Assembly: GCA_037693485.1 (NCBI GenBank)
Contig: CM075351.1
Location: 104,364,001-104,428,000, forward strand
Source: Kitagawia praeruptora
Taxonomy: Eukaryota > Streptophyta > Magnoliopsida > Apiales > Apiaceae
Direction: 5' to 3'
DNA: 64,000 bases
The notes under the pieces were generated by a model. The model saw only the letters and a program-made list of their open reading frames with translations, had not been told where the DNA came from and did not search any database. The number at the start of each line of letters is the position of its first letter. Position 1 is the stretch's first letter. Of this stretch, positions 11,270-22,400 are shown in pieces. The translations under genes were made by a program, and so were the position numbers.

Positions 11270-11568
11270 CGGGACGGGTTGGGCGGGTTGAGGGGAAAAA
11301 ACAACCCAACCCAATTTATACGGTTTTTTTAAAAATTAACCCGATCAACCCACAGTTTTGGATGGGGCGGGTTGGTCGGGTTTTAGCCGGTTCGGGTTGG
11401 GTCAAAGCGGGCTGGTCGGGGTACATGAATTGTAGGTTATATATTACAATACCTGTTAAATTGGGAACTGGAATTCTGGAAAGACAATACTAGCAAAGTA
11501 ATTATTAAATGTTAATCTGCCATAACATATCCAATAACAAAATGTCATTTCTAAGTTCATATGGCAAA

Positions 11569-11573
11569 GCTTC
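11569..11573. repeat. TSD (gcttc) of the Copia element, left
   Basis: Five bases directly before the 5' LTR, identical to 25673-25677. The flanking DNA on both sides is hAT sequence. Confidence 0.95.
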
Positions 11574-11944
11574 TGTTGGGATTTATGGGTGATGGAATAG
11601 ATAACTTAACTAGTTTTATTGGTATACTTAGTTTTACTAAGTAGAACATACTGTCATAGCCTGAAGTGTATTCCTGTAATCAAATAAGTACTGTCATGTA
11701 ATAATTGTAATTCTTGAAAGAAGTTCGATCATGTTCAAGCCTCAAGAAATACAGAAGTTCAATAGCAGGAATAAAAGTTACTGTCAAGTATTGACAGTAA
11801 GATTACAAGGAAACAGCATGTTGCAAAGCTCGACAACAAGTTTAATTGAGTCGACAGCAAGTTTCAACTTGACAGCAACATTGGCGGAGATTCTGATGAC
11901 AGCAACTTTCATATATAGTTTGCGACAGCAAGTTTGGAATTCCT

Positions 11945-12125
11945 AGACAGTAATCTTTGCGGGAATTCATACTGTCAAACAAAGCACAATCCTTGACAGC
12001 AATCTCTGCGGGAAATACATGCTGTCAATCAAATCACAATCCTTGACAGTAATCTCTGTGGGAATTCATACTGTCAACCAAAGCACAATCCATTGACAGC
12101 AAACTCTGAAGCAAACATACTGTCA
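11945..12125 (+). repeat. Tandem hairpin-like units with TGACAG...CTGTCA
   Basis: About four units of roughly 50 bp. Each opens with (T/A)GACAG(C/T)AA and closes with (A/G)CTGTCAA or ACTGTCAT about 25 bp later, so each unit could fold or bind a protein pair. Spacer text such as TCTCTGCGGGAA and GCACAATCC recurs. The array is repeated at 24883-25063 in the 3' LTR. Its role is unknown; an enhancer-like function is an inference. Confidence 0.85.
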
Positions 12126-12454
12126 TAAAGAATCAAATTGATTTAGGAATTTTCTAAGTCAATTTAAGCGACATAATACATGTTCAAAAGAAGCAGGCGT
12201 GTTGTAATATTCAACCTTTACAGCAAGCTTGGAAAGTCTATAACTGAAGCTCGAGAGATCACATGGAGCAACCTGTAAAGTCTAGAGCAGATAAAATTGA
12301 ATACGGCTAGATCTGGGTGGCTCAAATGTGGAAAGTATCTTAAAGTTACTTTGTGATGATCACATGGGAATAAATCATGGAATGAGCTGCAAAAGGAATA
12401 TAACAGCAACTCAACAACCCATGCTGATAGTGGTAGTACAGTCGACTATCACAC

Positions 12455-12463
12455 TATAAATAG
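12455..12463 (+). promoter_or_regulatory. TATA box of the Copia 5' LTR
   Basis: TATAAATAG lies about 280 bp before the LTR end and upstream of the poly(A)-type signals, as expected for the U3/R boundary. The same site is in the 3' LTR at 25393-25401. Confidence 0.7.
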
Positions 12464-12736
12464 AGCACTCTATTTATACAATAGGAATATATCTCTACCA
12501 CAGTAATCTCTAGAGAAACCGAAGCTTGAGAAATATTATGTTCTCAAGGTTGTAGCAAAACTTTGCAAAATAAATAAAACATTTATTTTGTGAAAACATC
12601 GTGTTTGATTTTACTTGTGTTTGCATTTCTTCTACTAGTAAATTACAAACTCTATTTAAGTTGTTAAAATAGTTTTTGAAATTTATTAGTATTGCATTCA
12701 ACCCCCCTTCTGCAATACTTTCCTAGGACCAACAAC

Positions 12737-12748
12737 TGGTATCAGAGC
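12737..12748 (+). other. Primer binding site, initiator tRNA-Met
   Basis: TGGTATCAGAGC two bases after the 5' LTR. It is complementary to the 3' end of plant initiator tRNA-Met, the usual primer of plant Copia and many Gypsy elements. Confidence 0.95.
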
Positions 12749-12779
12749 CTTCAAATTAATACACATATCTGAGATCCAA

Positions 12780-15398
12780 ATGGCAAGTATTCAAAGGTCA
12801 AGTAATATCAAGATTTCAGCTTTTGATAAAGAAAACTACAACATATGGAAAAAGAAGATTATGTTATTTATCAAAGCTCAGAATCCATTATTCCTAGGTA
12901 TTCTGGAAAATGGCCCCTTCGTTCCTCAAAAGGAAATTCCATCTGCTACAATTAATGATGTAGTAATCCCAGCTCATTCGGTTGCTAAGAAGCCTACTGA
13001 GTATAATGACTCAGAAAAAGAAAAGGTAGCACTGGATGATCATCTGCAACTCATTCTGCTAGATGCACTTACCCTGGACAAAGCTATGAGTGGAAATATA
13101 ATAGCATGCAACTCTGCCAGGTATATGTGGAAAAAGATAGAACTGTTATGTGAAGGAAGTGAAGAGGTCAGAGAAAATCAAAAACAAATACTGGTGTCAC
13201 AATATGAAGCATTTATGGGCAAGCATGGAGAAGAGTTAACTCACATGTTTGAAAGATTTAGCAAACTGATAGCTGAGCTCCAGATTCATGGAAAGTTTTA
13301 TGAAAAGAAGGAAGTCAATATCAAGTTTCTGCTAACTCTTCCAGAACACCTCGAGCATAGAGTAACAGCCATAAGAGAAGGAAGAGATTTAAACTCTGTC
13401 TCTCTTGAAACATTGTATGGAGTTCTAAAATCTTATGAACTTGAATATTATCAAAAGAAAGCCATACAAAGTGGATCCAAAGGATTGATGGCAAACATGG
13501 ATGGTGTTCTAGTTGCTCAAGGACCATCATATTTTCAAGCAAGTGAGCAAATTCAAAATGATCAACAACCTCAATTTTCATCTGTGAAAATTCAAGAGGT
13601 GGTTGAAGATGAAGAAAAGGTTGTCCTTCAACTAGAAGATGTTGAAGATGAAGAATTCTTCACTCTAGAAGAAATGGAGAAAATGGATAATCCAACCATG
13701 GCTTTTATGGCAAGAAAATTCAAAAATATAAGGTTCAGGAGGAACAAGCCATATAAGCTTCAAGGTCAAATTCCAAAATATAACCAAGGAAGCTCATCAA
13801 AACCTGCTACTGGCACCAAGGGAGGATACAAAACAGGAATGGTAGATAGATCAAAGTTTAGATGCTACAACTGTAATGAACTTGGTCACTTTGCTACTGA
13901 ATGCAAAAGACCAAAACAAATACAAAGAATGGAGAGAGGAACTGGAAGTCAATTTAAGAAAGGACAAGGAAAAGCCTATGTGGCTGAAGGAAAATGCTGG
14001 GATGAATCTGATGATGAAGAAGAAGAGGAATTTGTGAATCTAGCCTTGATGGCTAGAGAGGATGAAGAAGCATCAACCTCGACATGTCAGGTACCATCTT
14101 TAGTTTTACTAGATATGTCTTTAAATGACTATAAGCAAACCATTGAGGAAATGAGTACTGAAATGTTTAATATTCACACTAGTTTATCTGCTGCAAATGA
14201 AGAAATCGCTAGATTAACTAAAGAAAATGAAGTACTCAGATCCAACAATGATGTGTTGTTGCTTAAGACTAGTTCTATTGATTCTTTAGCTCAGGAAAAC
14301 GAAAGATTAAAAAATGATTTAATCTGTGCTAAAGAGATAGAGGAATATCTAAGAAAAGAAATTTCTGAAAATGAATTTAAGCTAAAGGCATTTAGAAATT
14401 CCTCTAAAATAGTTCAAGAGTATCATGAGAAACATACTGAAAGTAAGAAGATAGGCATAGGCTATGATTATAGTAGGAGACCTGGTAAAGAGGCTGTTAT
14501 ACAGAACAATGATGATAATAATACTGTAAGACCTCACATCCTCAAAAATGTGAGCAATCCAATTTTCAAAAGTACAGAGTTTGAGGTTAATGAAAATTCC
14601 CTAATTATTAATCAAGAACTCTGTGATGAAGATGAGGGGGCTAACAGTGCATCTAAGAAAGAAAAAGATTCTGTCAAAATGACTATGACAGAAACCGTAT
14701 CAAACAGCCCAACCAAGTGTTCAAAAGAAACTGTCACAAAGGATGAGACAGTAACTTTCAAAGATACTGTCAAGAAGTCAACCAAGACAGTAACTTTCAA
14801 ACCTACTGTCAAGACAGCAAGTACAAAAGGTGCTGTCAAAAATAGCTCGACAGTACCTTCTGAACAGATTGTCAAGACAGTTGTCTCCAAGTCCAAAAAC
14901 AGAAATGGGAAGCTAGGCATTGATAAAAAGAATAATTATGCGTATGTTAAGCAGGCACCCAGGAAACTTTGCAATAATTGTGGCTCCTCACATCATTTAA
15001 CTCATGTTTGTAAGAAATCAACTAGTAGCATATCTAGTGCAACAGAGTTGAAAGGGAACTTACACAGAACCCCCATTATGCAAAGAAAATTGGTAGTTTG
15101 TGATAACATTGACTGTATGCCATGCAAAATTACTGCCATGAGTACATGTTTTAATTTGCAAATTTCATCTAATGAATTATGTTCTTATATGCAAACTGCA
15201 AAGACTTCTGAATCTACTAAAGAAAGTGAGAAGACTGCTCTCACTAAGAAAGAGTCTAAGTCAATGTCTAAAACTAAGTGGGTAATAAAAGAAGTCAAGG
15301 AACCATCTTCTGATGATATTGTTTCAAATATTGAGAAAGTTTATGATGATACTGAGTGTGCAGGACCCAACAAGACTTGGGTACCAAATGCAAATTAA
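12780..15398 (+). CDS. gag: Copia Gag polyprotein with two zinc knuckles
   Basis: 872 residues; it forms the virus-like particle and binds the element RNA. Residues 1 to about 230 match the UBN2/gag-polypeptide fold of plant Copia elements (N-terminal DKENYNIWKKKI, later LLTLPEHLEHRVTAIREG). A CCHC knuckle, CYNCNELGHFATEC, is at residues 362-375, followed by an acidic patch and a coiled coil (about 445-545). A second knuckle, CNNCGSSHHLTHVC, is at 731-744. Between them a segment rich in T-V-K repeats is encoded by the CTGTCA/GACAGT motif. The start ATG lies 45 bp after the PBS. It ends in TAA with GPNKTWVPN just before, the usual gag/pol boundary text in this group. The length exceeds most Copia Gags. 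Confidence 0.92.
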   Translation: MASIQRSSNIKISAFDKENYNIWKKKIMLFIKAQNPLFLGILENGPFVPQKEIPSATINDVVIPAHSVAKKPTEYNDSEKEKVALDDHLQLILLDALTLDKAMSGNIIACNSARYMWKKIELLCEGSEEVRENQKQILVSQYEAFMGKHGEELTHMFERFSKLIAELQIHGKFYEKKEVNIKFLLTLPEHLEHRVTAIREGRDLNSVSLETLYGVLKSYELEYYQKKAIQSGSKGLMANMDGVLVAQGPSYFQASEQIQNDQQPQFSSVKIQEVVEDEEKVVLQLEDVEDEEFFTLEEMEKMDNPTMAFMARKFKNIRFRRNKPYKLQGQIPKYNQGSSSKPATGTKGGYKTGMVDRSKFRCYNCNELGHFATECKRPKQIQRMERGTGSQFKKGQGKAYVAEGKCWDESDDEEEEEFVNLALMAREDEEASTSTCQVPSLVLLDMSLNDYKQTIEEMSTEMFNIHTSLSAANEEIARLTKENEVLRSNNDVLLLKTSSIDSLAQENERLKNDLICAKEIEEYLRKEISENEFKLKAFRNSSKIVQEYHEKHTESKKIGIGYDYSRRPGKEAVIQNNDDNNTVRPHILKNVSNPIFKSTEFEVNENSLIINQELCDEDEGANSASKKEKDSVKMTMTETVSNSPTKCSKETVTKDETVTFKDTVKKSTKTVTFKPTVKTASTKGAVKNSSTVPSEQIVKTVVSKSKNRNGKLGIDKKNNYAYVKQAPRKLCNNCGSSHHLTHVCKKSTSSISSATELKGNLHRTPIMQRKLVVCDNIDCMPCKITAMSTCFNLQISSNELCSYMQTAKTSESTKESEKTALTKKESKSMSKTKWVIKEVKEPSSDDIVSNIEKVYDDTECAGPNKTWVPNAN

Positions 15399-15437
15399 AC
15401 TCTTTCTGTCTCGCAGGGAAAGAAAGGTAAATAGGTC
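15399..15437 (+). other. Gag-Pol junction with two in-frame stops
   Basis: Gag and Pol are in the same frame but separated by TAA (15396-15398) and TAG (15432-15434). A TCTCGCAG|GG sequence between them could act as a splice acceptor. Expression of Pol would need readthrough of two stops, splicing, or re-initiation at ATG 15438; the sequence does not decide between these. Confidence 0.7.
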
Positions 15438-17789
15438 ATGTGGATAATCGACAGCGGATGTTCCAAACACATGACTGGTGATATATCCCTGCTATCACAA
15501 TATGTTGAGAAGGCTGGCCCAATAATAACCTTTGGAGACAACAGCAAAGGTTACACTGTGGGATATGGCTGCTTAAAAGCTGGAAATGTTGTCATTGAAG
15601 AAATCTCTCTTGTGGAAGGTTTGAAGCATAATCTGCTCAGTGTCAGTCATATCACTGACAAAGGATTCAAAGTTAACTTTGGCATGATGGAATGCACAAT
15701 CTACCACAAGAAGGATAGAAGCCTATCTCTGAAAGGAGTCAGGAAAGGAAGCCTATTTGTTGCAGACTTAAACTCAACAAATGAGGAAAGAATATTTTGC
15801 TTCTACAGCAAAGCAAGTGTTGGAGATAGCATGCTTTGGCACAAGAAGCTTTCCCATCTCAACTTCAAAACTATGAACATGTTAATGAAGAAGGAATTGG
15901 TGAGAGGACTACCTCAACAGGAGTTCTGTCAAGAAGGACTGTGTGAAGATTGTCAAATGGGAAAACTAAGGAAAGCAATGCATAAATCAAAACAAGTCAA
16001 CACTAACACTGAAGCACTCAAGTTGATTCACATGGATCTTTTTGGACCAGTGAATGTTCAATCACTATCCAGAAAAAGATATGCACTGGTCATGATAGAT
16101 GACTATTCTAGGTACACTTGGGTGAAATTTTTTAAATCAAAAGATGAAGCTGCTCAAGAAATCATTGATCACATAAGGGTACTTGACAGGACCCCTGGAG
16201 CAAAAGTTCAATTTCTAAGAAGTGACAATGGAACTGAGTTCAGAAATGCTACACTTGGAAACTTCTGCAAAGATCAAGGGATTGTTCAACAATTCTCTAC
16301 TGCAAGGACTCCACAGCAAAATGGAGTTGTAGAAAGGAAAAATAGGACACTCATTGAAGCTGCAAGGACTATGTTGAGCAATGCTAAATTACCAACATAT
16401 TTCTGGGCAGAAGCCATCAACACTGCTTGTTACACACAGAACAGGACACTAATCAACAAGGCTCATGGCAATACTCCTTACTATCTTTTGACAGGAAAGA
16501 AACCAACTGTTAAATACTTTCATGTCTTTGGAAGCAAATGCTTTTTAATGAAAGACAACCATGAAAGAAGAGGAAAATTTGATACTAAAGCATATGAAGG
16601 CATTTTCATGGGATATGGGCTAGAAAGGACTGCCTACAGAGTCTATATCATGGAGCACAAGACAATTGAAGAAAGTGTAAATGTCACATTTGATGAAACC
16701 AAGTGTCCAGGATTTCATGAGGATGGTCAAATGCAACCCTTCAGATTTGAGAATCAAGGATACTTGGAAATAGAAGAATATGTTGATGAAGAACCTAGTC
16801 TCACTCAATCAATGGGATATGAGAAAGAATCTGTCAATACTCATAATCTAAATCAAACCTCAGCCCAATCACAGACAATTTCAGGCATCAATCAACAAGA
16901 CTGTGAGACTGGAGAAATTGAGCTAAATGAGCAGAACAATGAAAATGGTGGAGAATCAAATCCTCATATTGATGAAAGGCAATCTCATCAAACAAGAAGC
17001 TTGCCTCAATCAACAAAGTGGAACAGAGATCATACCAGTAATCTAATTATTGGAGATCCCACTACTGGTGTAAGGACAAGGAGGAATATCTCTGCTGACA
17101 GCATGTTTTCATGTTTCTTATCTCAAATGGAACCAAAAATAGTTGAAGAAGCATTGTTGGATTCTGATTGGGTGATGGCCATGCAGGAAGAGCTCAATCA
17201 ATTTGAGAGAAACAATGTTTGGAAGCTGGTTCCAAGGCCAAAAGGAAAATCAGTCATTGAGACAAAATGGGTCTTCAGAAACAAGATAGATGAAAGTGGA
17301 AATGTGACAAGAAATAAAGCAAGGCTAGTGGCCAAAGGTTACTGTCAACAGGAAGGGATAGATTATGATGAAACATTTGCACCTGTTGCCAGACTTGAAG
17401 CCATAAGAATTTTCTTAGCCTTTGCTGCACACTGCAAATTCAAGGTATTTCAAATGGATGTCAAAAGTGCCTTTCTAAATGGAGAATTAGAAGAAGAAGT
17501 GTATGTTGAACAGCCTCCTGGATTTGAGAATGACAAACTGCATAATTTTGTCTACAAGCTGTTCAAGGCTCTATATGGCTTAAAGCAATCACCAAGAGCC
17601 TGGTATGACACACTATCCACTTTTCTCCTGGAAAATCAATTTATAAGAGGTATGGTGGATAAAACTTTATTCTATAAATACCATGGCAAAGACATCATCC
17701 TTGTGCAGATATATGTTGATGACATAATTTTTTGTTCAACAAACGAAAAATTGTGTGAAAAGTTCTCATCTCTAATGAGAAACAAGTAG
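15438..17789 (+). CDS. pol: Copia Pol: protease, integrase, reverse transcriptase
   Basis: 783 residues up to a premature TAG (17787-17789). Protease: IDSGCSKHM with catalytic Asp5. Integrase: HHCC zinc site (H135, H140 and a CX2C pair in LCEDCQMG), then catalytic D200 (HMDLFGP), D263 (RSDNGTEF) and E299 (GVVERKN), spaced as a D,D35E enzyme. Reverse transcriptase: WVFRNKID, FAPVARLEA, QMDVKSAFLNG, YGLKQSPRAWY and the catalytic YVDD at 759-762. All catalytic residues are present. The order PR-IN-RT defines Ty1/Copia. The stop falls in the RT connection region, just before EMSMMREL, and truncates the polyprotein before RNase H. Confidence 0.93.
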   Translation: MWIIDSGCSKHMTGDISLLSQYVEKAGPIITFGDNSKGYTVGYGCLKAGNVVIEEISLVEGLKHNLLSVSHITDKGFKVNFGMMECTIYHKKDRSLSLKGVRKGSLFVADLNSTNEERIFCFYSKASVGDSMLWHKKLSHLNFKTMNMLMKKELVRGLPQQEFCQEGLCEDCQMGKLRKAMHKSKQVNTNTEALKLIHMDLFGPVNVQSLSRKRYALVMIDDYSRYTWVKFFKSKDEAAQEIIDHIRVLDRTPGAKVQFLRSDNGTEFRNATLGNFCKDQGIVQQFSTARTPQQNGVVERKNRTLIEAARTMLSNAKLPTYFWAEAINTACYTQNRTLINKAHGNTPYYLLTGKKPTVKYFHVFGSKCFLMKDNHERRGKFDTKAYEGIFMGYGLERTAYRVYIMEHKTIEESVNVTFDETKCPGFHEDGQMQPFRFENQGYLEIEEYVDEEPSLTQSMGYEKESVNTHNLNQTSAQSQTISGINQQDCETGEIELNEQNNENGGESNPHIDERQSHQTRSLPQSTKWNRDHTSNLIIGDPTTGVRTRRNISADSMFSCFLSQMEPKIVEEALLDSDWVMAMQEELNQFERNNVWKLVPRPKGKSVIETKWVFRNKIDESGNVTRNKARLVAKGYCQQEGIDYDETFAPVARLEAIRIFLAFAAHCKFKVFQMDVKSAFLNGELEEEVYVEQPPGFENDKLHNFVYKLFKALYGLKQSPRAWYDTLSTFLLENQFIRGMVDKTLFYKYHGKDIILVQIYVDDIIFCSTNEKLCEKFSSLMRNK

Positions 17790-17792
17790 GAA

Positions 17793-18576
17793 ATGAGCAT
17801 GATGAGAGAATTAGCATTCTTTCTTGGTCTTCAAATCTATCAGAAGAAGGATGGAATCTTCATCTGTCAATCTAAGTATGTCAAAGAACTTCTCAAGAAG
17901 TTTAACTTAGAAGATTCATCACCTGCCAAGACACCTATCTCAACAGCCACCAAATTAGAGTTAGATCCTAAAGGCAAGAAAGTGGATTATAGTACCTACA
18001 GAGGCATGGTTGGATCATTGCTTTACTTAACAGCAAGCAGGCCAGACATAATGTTTGCTACATGTCTTTGTGCAAGGTTTCAGGCTGATCCAAAAGAATC
18101 AGACTTAGTTGCAATTAAAAGAATCTTTAGACTATGCTGGCTGCAAGATTGACAGAAAAAATACTACAGGAAGCTGTCAATTTCTTGGGGGGAGATTGGT
18201 GTCATGGTTCAGTAAGAAGCAACACTAAGTTTCTACATCAACTGCATAAGCTGAATATATTGCAGTTGGAAGTTGCTGTGCACAAATACTTTGGATGAAG
18301 AATCAATTAATGGATTATGGACTAGAGTTGTCAAATATTCCTATCTACTGTGACAACACTAGTGCCATAGCCATATCAGACAATCCAGTTCAACACTCCA
18401 GAACAAAACATATTGATATAAGGCATCATTTCATCAGGGAGCATGTTGAAAAGGGAGATGTAAAATTGGTTTATGTTCCAACAAATAAGCAACTTGCAGA
18501 TATATTCACCAAGCCACTGGATGAAGCAACATTTACCAGGTTGGTGAGTGAATTGGGAATGCTAAATCAGGTATGA
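17793..18576 (+). pseudogene. pol: Copia Pol C-terminus (RT end and RNase H), broken
   Basis: Continues pol in the same frame after the TAG (EMSMMRELAFFLGL, then GSLLYLTASRPDI). After KRIFR at about 18128 roughly 25-30 codons are missing compared with the family, and the text jumps to DYAGCKIDRKNTTG in another frame. Two further stops follow (after SKKQH and after STSTA). The frame then stays open from about 18259 and ends with the usual RNase H/connection text CDNTSAIAISDNP, KHIDIRHHFIREHV and LADIFTKPL. The RNase H domain is therefore deleted in part and not functional. Confidence 0.9.
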
Positions 18577-18712
18577 CTATCTAACTGGTTTGTCAATTCT
18601 CAGTCGCAGCTCATGACAGAAACTTTCAAGGTACTGTAATAAAAAAAAAGTACTGTCACTAGAAGGTACTGTCACGAGAAGTTAAGGTTCTAGGTGCTAC
18701 TTGTTCAGACAG

Positions 18713-18854
18713 CATGTTTGCTATGACTATGTTAAAAGGATTTTTAGATATCATGTTTGCTATGACTATGCTAAAAGGATTTTTAGATATCATGTTTGCT
18801 ATGACTATGCTAAAAGGATTTTTAGATATCATGTTTGCTATGACTATGCTAAAA
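18713..18854 (+). repeat. 39-bp tandem repeat, about 3.6 units
   Basis: Unit CATGTTTGCTATGACTATG... repeats at 18713, 18752, 18791 and 18830, nearly identical. It lies between pol and the third ORF. Since 39 is divisible by three the array stays open in one frame (13-residue unit), but no start or conserved product supports translation. Confidence 0.92.
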
Positions 18855-19161
18855 TAGTTTTACATGTCTGTCTTAATACGGTTTTAAGAAATCAAGTGTC
18901 CTTAACTTAAGTTATGTGTGAACAGTGACAGCATGATTTTGCGCTTAGTTTACTGTCAGATAAACTTACTGTCACTCATTAAACTGATTGACAGAAATGT
19001 TGTTAGCGCACAGGTTGCTGTCAATGAAAGTTGTTGTCATGAGAAATTGCTGTCAAAAATAGTAGAAAGAAAGAAAAGCGCACAGGTTACTGTCAATGAA
19101 AGTTGCTGTCACGAGAAGTTGCTGTCAAAGATAGTGGGGAGATATAAATTTACTTACAGTA

Positions 19162-19200
<39 letters not shown>

Positions 19201-19420
19201 TAATCCACTAATCCACGATCTAGTAGCAACTGCCACGTGATACAACAAGTGCGATTAATGGGTAAAATCATTACTACACGTTCAATTAAGACAGGTTAAA
19301 TCGATTCATCTTATAAACTGAATCTACCGTTTAATCTACTATCAATTTCATTTGCAAAACCTTTCAACTTTCTGAATCTAAAAACCGCATTTTCTCTCTC
19401 ATTTTTCAAAGCATTCATCA
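18855..19420 (+). other. Non-coding spacer before the third ORF
   Basis: Contains about ten TGACAG/CTGTCA motifs (18926-19125), a local duplication (GCGCACAGGTTRCTGTCAA at about 19007 and 19078) and a (TA)n run at 19165-19197. It ends with a pyrimidine-rich stretch before ATG 19421. It may hold the leader or splice site for a subgenomic mRNA; this is inferred from position. Confidence 0.6.
19165..19197. repeat. (TA)n microsatellite
   Basis: About 16 TA units between pol and the third ORF. Similar runs at 39575-39609 and 46472-46499 lie in the CACTA element and the long LTR. Confidence 0.95.
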
Positions 19421-22400
19421 ATGGCACTTAAACAAAGTGTTGCTCAAACCAACTTTGCTGGTATCTTCTCTCCTAGTGATGCTGGTGAAAGCTTCAAAGG
19501 ACTTATTTCTTCATAAATAAATCCTACCTAGGTCATGCAATAATCTCAACCCCTAAAATCAATATTGATAGAATTGAAAAGTTCTGGAAATCAGCCAGTG
19601 TTCAAGGAACTGGAGAGGATGAAGCAATTAACTTCAAAATAGATGATGCAAGCCATACTCTCTCAGTCAAGGATATCAATAATGCCTTGGGTATTGTTTT
19701 GGCCAGTGGAGAAAGCTTTCAGGAACTAGCAAATGATGACACTCTGAAGAGGTTCTTTCTGAAGATTGGGTATTCAGGTTCTAAACTTGAAGAAACCTCT
19801 GATAAATGGTATCAAACTGGAGAAATGGACAGGAAGTATCTGAGAAAGGAGTGGAGCATGATCTTTGATGTTATGGTGAAGGTGTTCTCTACTAAGTCTA
19901 CTGGCTGGAATGGAATACCATCATATATCAAGAAACTCACTCATTCTTTAGTCCATGGATACAAGGTGAATGTTGGAAAGCTGGTCATGGCACAGTTGAA
20001 AAGCGCCATAGGCAAAAAGGTATCCATATACCCTCGCTTTTTAACTATGTGTATTAATCATATTTGTGGAAATGTTGAAGATGCACCTAATACTGAGGAA
20101 TGCCCTGTTTTGAAGAAAAACACACACACATCTCTCAACACACAAAATTTGAATGCAAATATTCCACTATGTCTCACACAACACATGGTTAATCAAGTGC
20201 CCAACCTTGATTTTCCATTACCTACAGGGTACACTATTTTCACACTTGAGAATGAGACTGAATTAGACCCAAATTTAGTTAACCCACATTCTACACCATA
20301 CATTCCACCTAGGGACTCTAGACTGCCCAAAGCCCTTAAAATGGCCAAACAGGAATCCAAGAAAAGAACCCTAGAGAGTGCAACTGGTGAAAATGTTGTG
20401 AGTGAAGAGGGAATTACTGCACCTAGTGCAGCAAATAAGGATGGTAGTGAAATAGAACCCACAGTAGCCCCTTCTGAGCCTAAGAAGAAGAGAGCTAGAA
20501 GGGCCAAGGTTACTGTCAGCCACTCTACAGTTTCCCAAAAGACTGTAGAGGATGATAGGGAAATAAACTCATCTCTAGGTGCCTCTTCTCAACAAGAGGC
20601 ATCTATTGAAATTGGCATGTCTCCCAAGGCACCTTGTAAAGAGTCTGCACAAACTCAAGAACTCACTCTTGAGGAACCTGTATTTGAAGATACACATATA
20701 GAGATAGAGCACAGTGAGGAATTCACTCATACTGTTGATGTTCCACAATCTTCTTCTGTGGAACAGCCAATTAATCAATCTGAACTTCAAACTTCTTCTT
20801 TCATTCCTACATCTGTTGTTTCTTCTGAACAACCTAGAGAGGGGGACAGTACCAACCCCTCAGGTTTTGATCATCCATCTCAAATCATGGATGAGCCCCC
20901 ATCTAGTGGTCCACAAGAACCCATTTCTCAAAGTGAAATGGATACCACTCCATCAAACACTAGATTAGATCAAGATGCAATTTGTCAGAAATTGAAACAG
21001 CCAGCATCTTGATCGATTCCCTCAAAGCATCTTACCCTAGGGAAGTTGTTGTCATAGCTAAAGATGCTATCAATGACAAACCAGAAGGTGCTGTCAAACA
21101 ATCAAGTGACAGTATCATTCTGACAAAAGATGCTGTCAAAGGTCTCTCTAAAGCTGCTGTCAACACACCTTCTGACAGTAACTTATTGGTGAAAGATGCT
21201 GTCAACCCTGCTCAACCTCAATATCAGGAAGGATTAATTGAGGACATCTCTGATGATGACATGCCAATCTCCAAAGCTTTTAAGGTAAAATCTAAATCAC
21301 CTTTCTCTTCATTGCATGTTAGTACAGCTCATACACATGCATCTAGGATGAGTGAGGGAGAGCAAAAGAAAAGAGAGATAAAAGAAAAGAGAAGTGAGCC
21401 TAAAAATGAGAGGCAGCCAAATGTGCTGGCAAAAGGAGAGGGACTTGAGCATGTCCAGAGTGAAATTGAGGGAGCCATTCAACAAAAGGCATTAGGCCTT
21501 GAGGGATTTATTGTGAGTGGTGATGAGATCACCAGAAAAGACACTGAGAGTGTGAGAACCCCAACAGCCTCCATGCCCCAGACTTATCCTCAACCTCCAA
21601 AGAGGCTTAGGTCTGGTGGTCCTTCTACATCCACAAATGACAGGCTCCTAGCTATTGAGAATCGATGTGCTACAATGGAGAGCTAGCTAGACACCCTATC
21701 ATCTACTGTGAAGACTGGTTTTGCTGAAATTCAAGCCACCCTGCTTCCACTTTCTTCCTTGATTCAAGCTGCCAACTTAACTAAGGGGGAGAAAGTAATA
21801 ATTCAGAAAAAGGCTGAGCAACCAGAAAGGAAAATGGAGTTACAAGGGGAAGCTGAAAGACAGGGGGAGCAAAAAGATACTGTTATAGCCTCTAGAACTG
21901 ATGAACTGATTGAAACTGAAGTAGATGGGGAGAAAATGCTAGTATCTGAGGAAGTATTGAAACTGATACAAAGAAATAAAGCATCTTCCATCAAAATTAG
22001 TGAACCAGTTCCTGAAAAGAAAGAATCTACTTTGGAGAGGCTTTGGAGATAAAAGGAGGAGTCTAACAGGATGGGTAAAGGCAAGGGTAAGCTGCCTGAA
22101 TATGTGAATTCTTCAGAGTTGGTTACTTGGACTGATGGAAGCACATATTCTCAAGAAGAAGCTGATTCTATAATGATAAGTCATATGGAGAGCACTTTGA
22201 ATAATAAGGATGAGGAATTTAACACTCTGGTGAATGAAGCAATCACAGAAACTGGTGGAAAACCTGCTAAGTTGGCAGAAGCTTTGAAAGAAAAGATTGT
22301 CAATCTTTCTGCGAAAATTAGCTCAAAGAAAAGGTGGGCAGTTGAAGTGTTTCTGAAGAGTGGACATTCAATATTCATAACAATGCAACTGCTAGAAACT

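Larger units (their letters stand above)
11574..12734 (+). repeat. 5' LTR of the Copia element
   Basis: 1161 bp, TGTTGGGATT...GGACCAACA. It contains a TATA box (TATAAATAG, 12455-12463), AATAAA signals (12569-12578) and, between about 11650 and 12125, some sixteen TGACAG/CTGTCA motifs, four of them arranged as paired inverted motifs in a tandem array of about 50-bp units (11945-12125). Confidence 0.95.

Noticed and set aside
11263..11493. 76-codon Gly/Arg/Trp-rich frame at the hAT left end
   Set aside because: Produced by the GGGTTGGGCGGG subterminal repeats; not a gene.
12737..12748. tRNA-like matches at the PBS sites (also 47020-47031 and 10222-10239)
   Set aside because: Only the 12-18 bases complementary to tRNA 3' ends are present; there are no tRNA genes there.
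18713..18854. Regular short repeats considered as a CRISPR array
   Set aside because: Units are contiguous with no unique spacers, and the context is a plant retrotransposon.
20193..20832. Minus-strand frames opposite the third Copia ORF (20193-20507, 20575-20832)
   Set aside because: Shadows of the sense frame with low-complexity translations. The sense strand has homology to a second copy; these do not.
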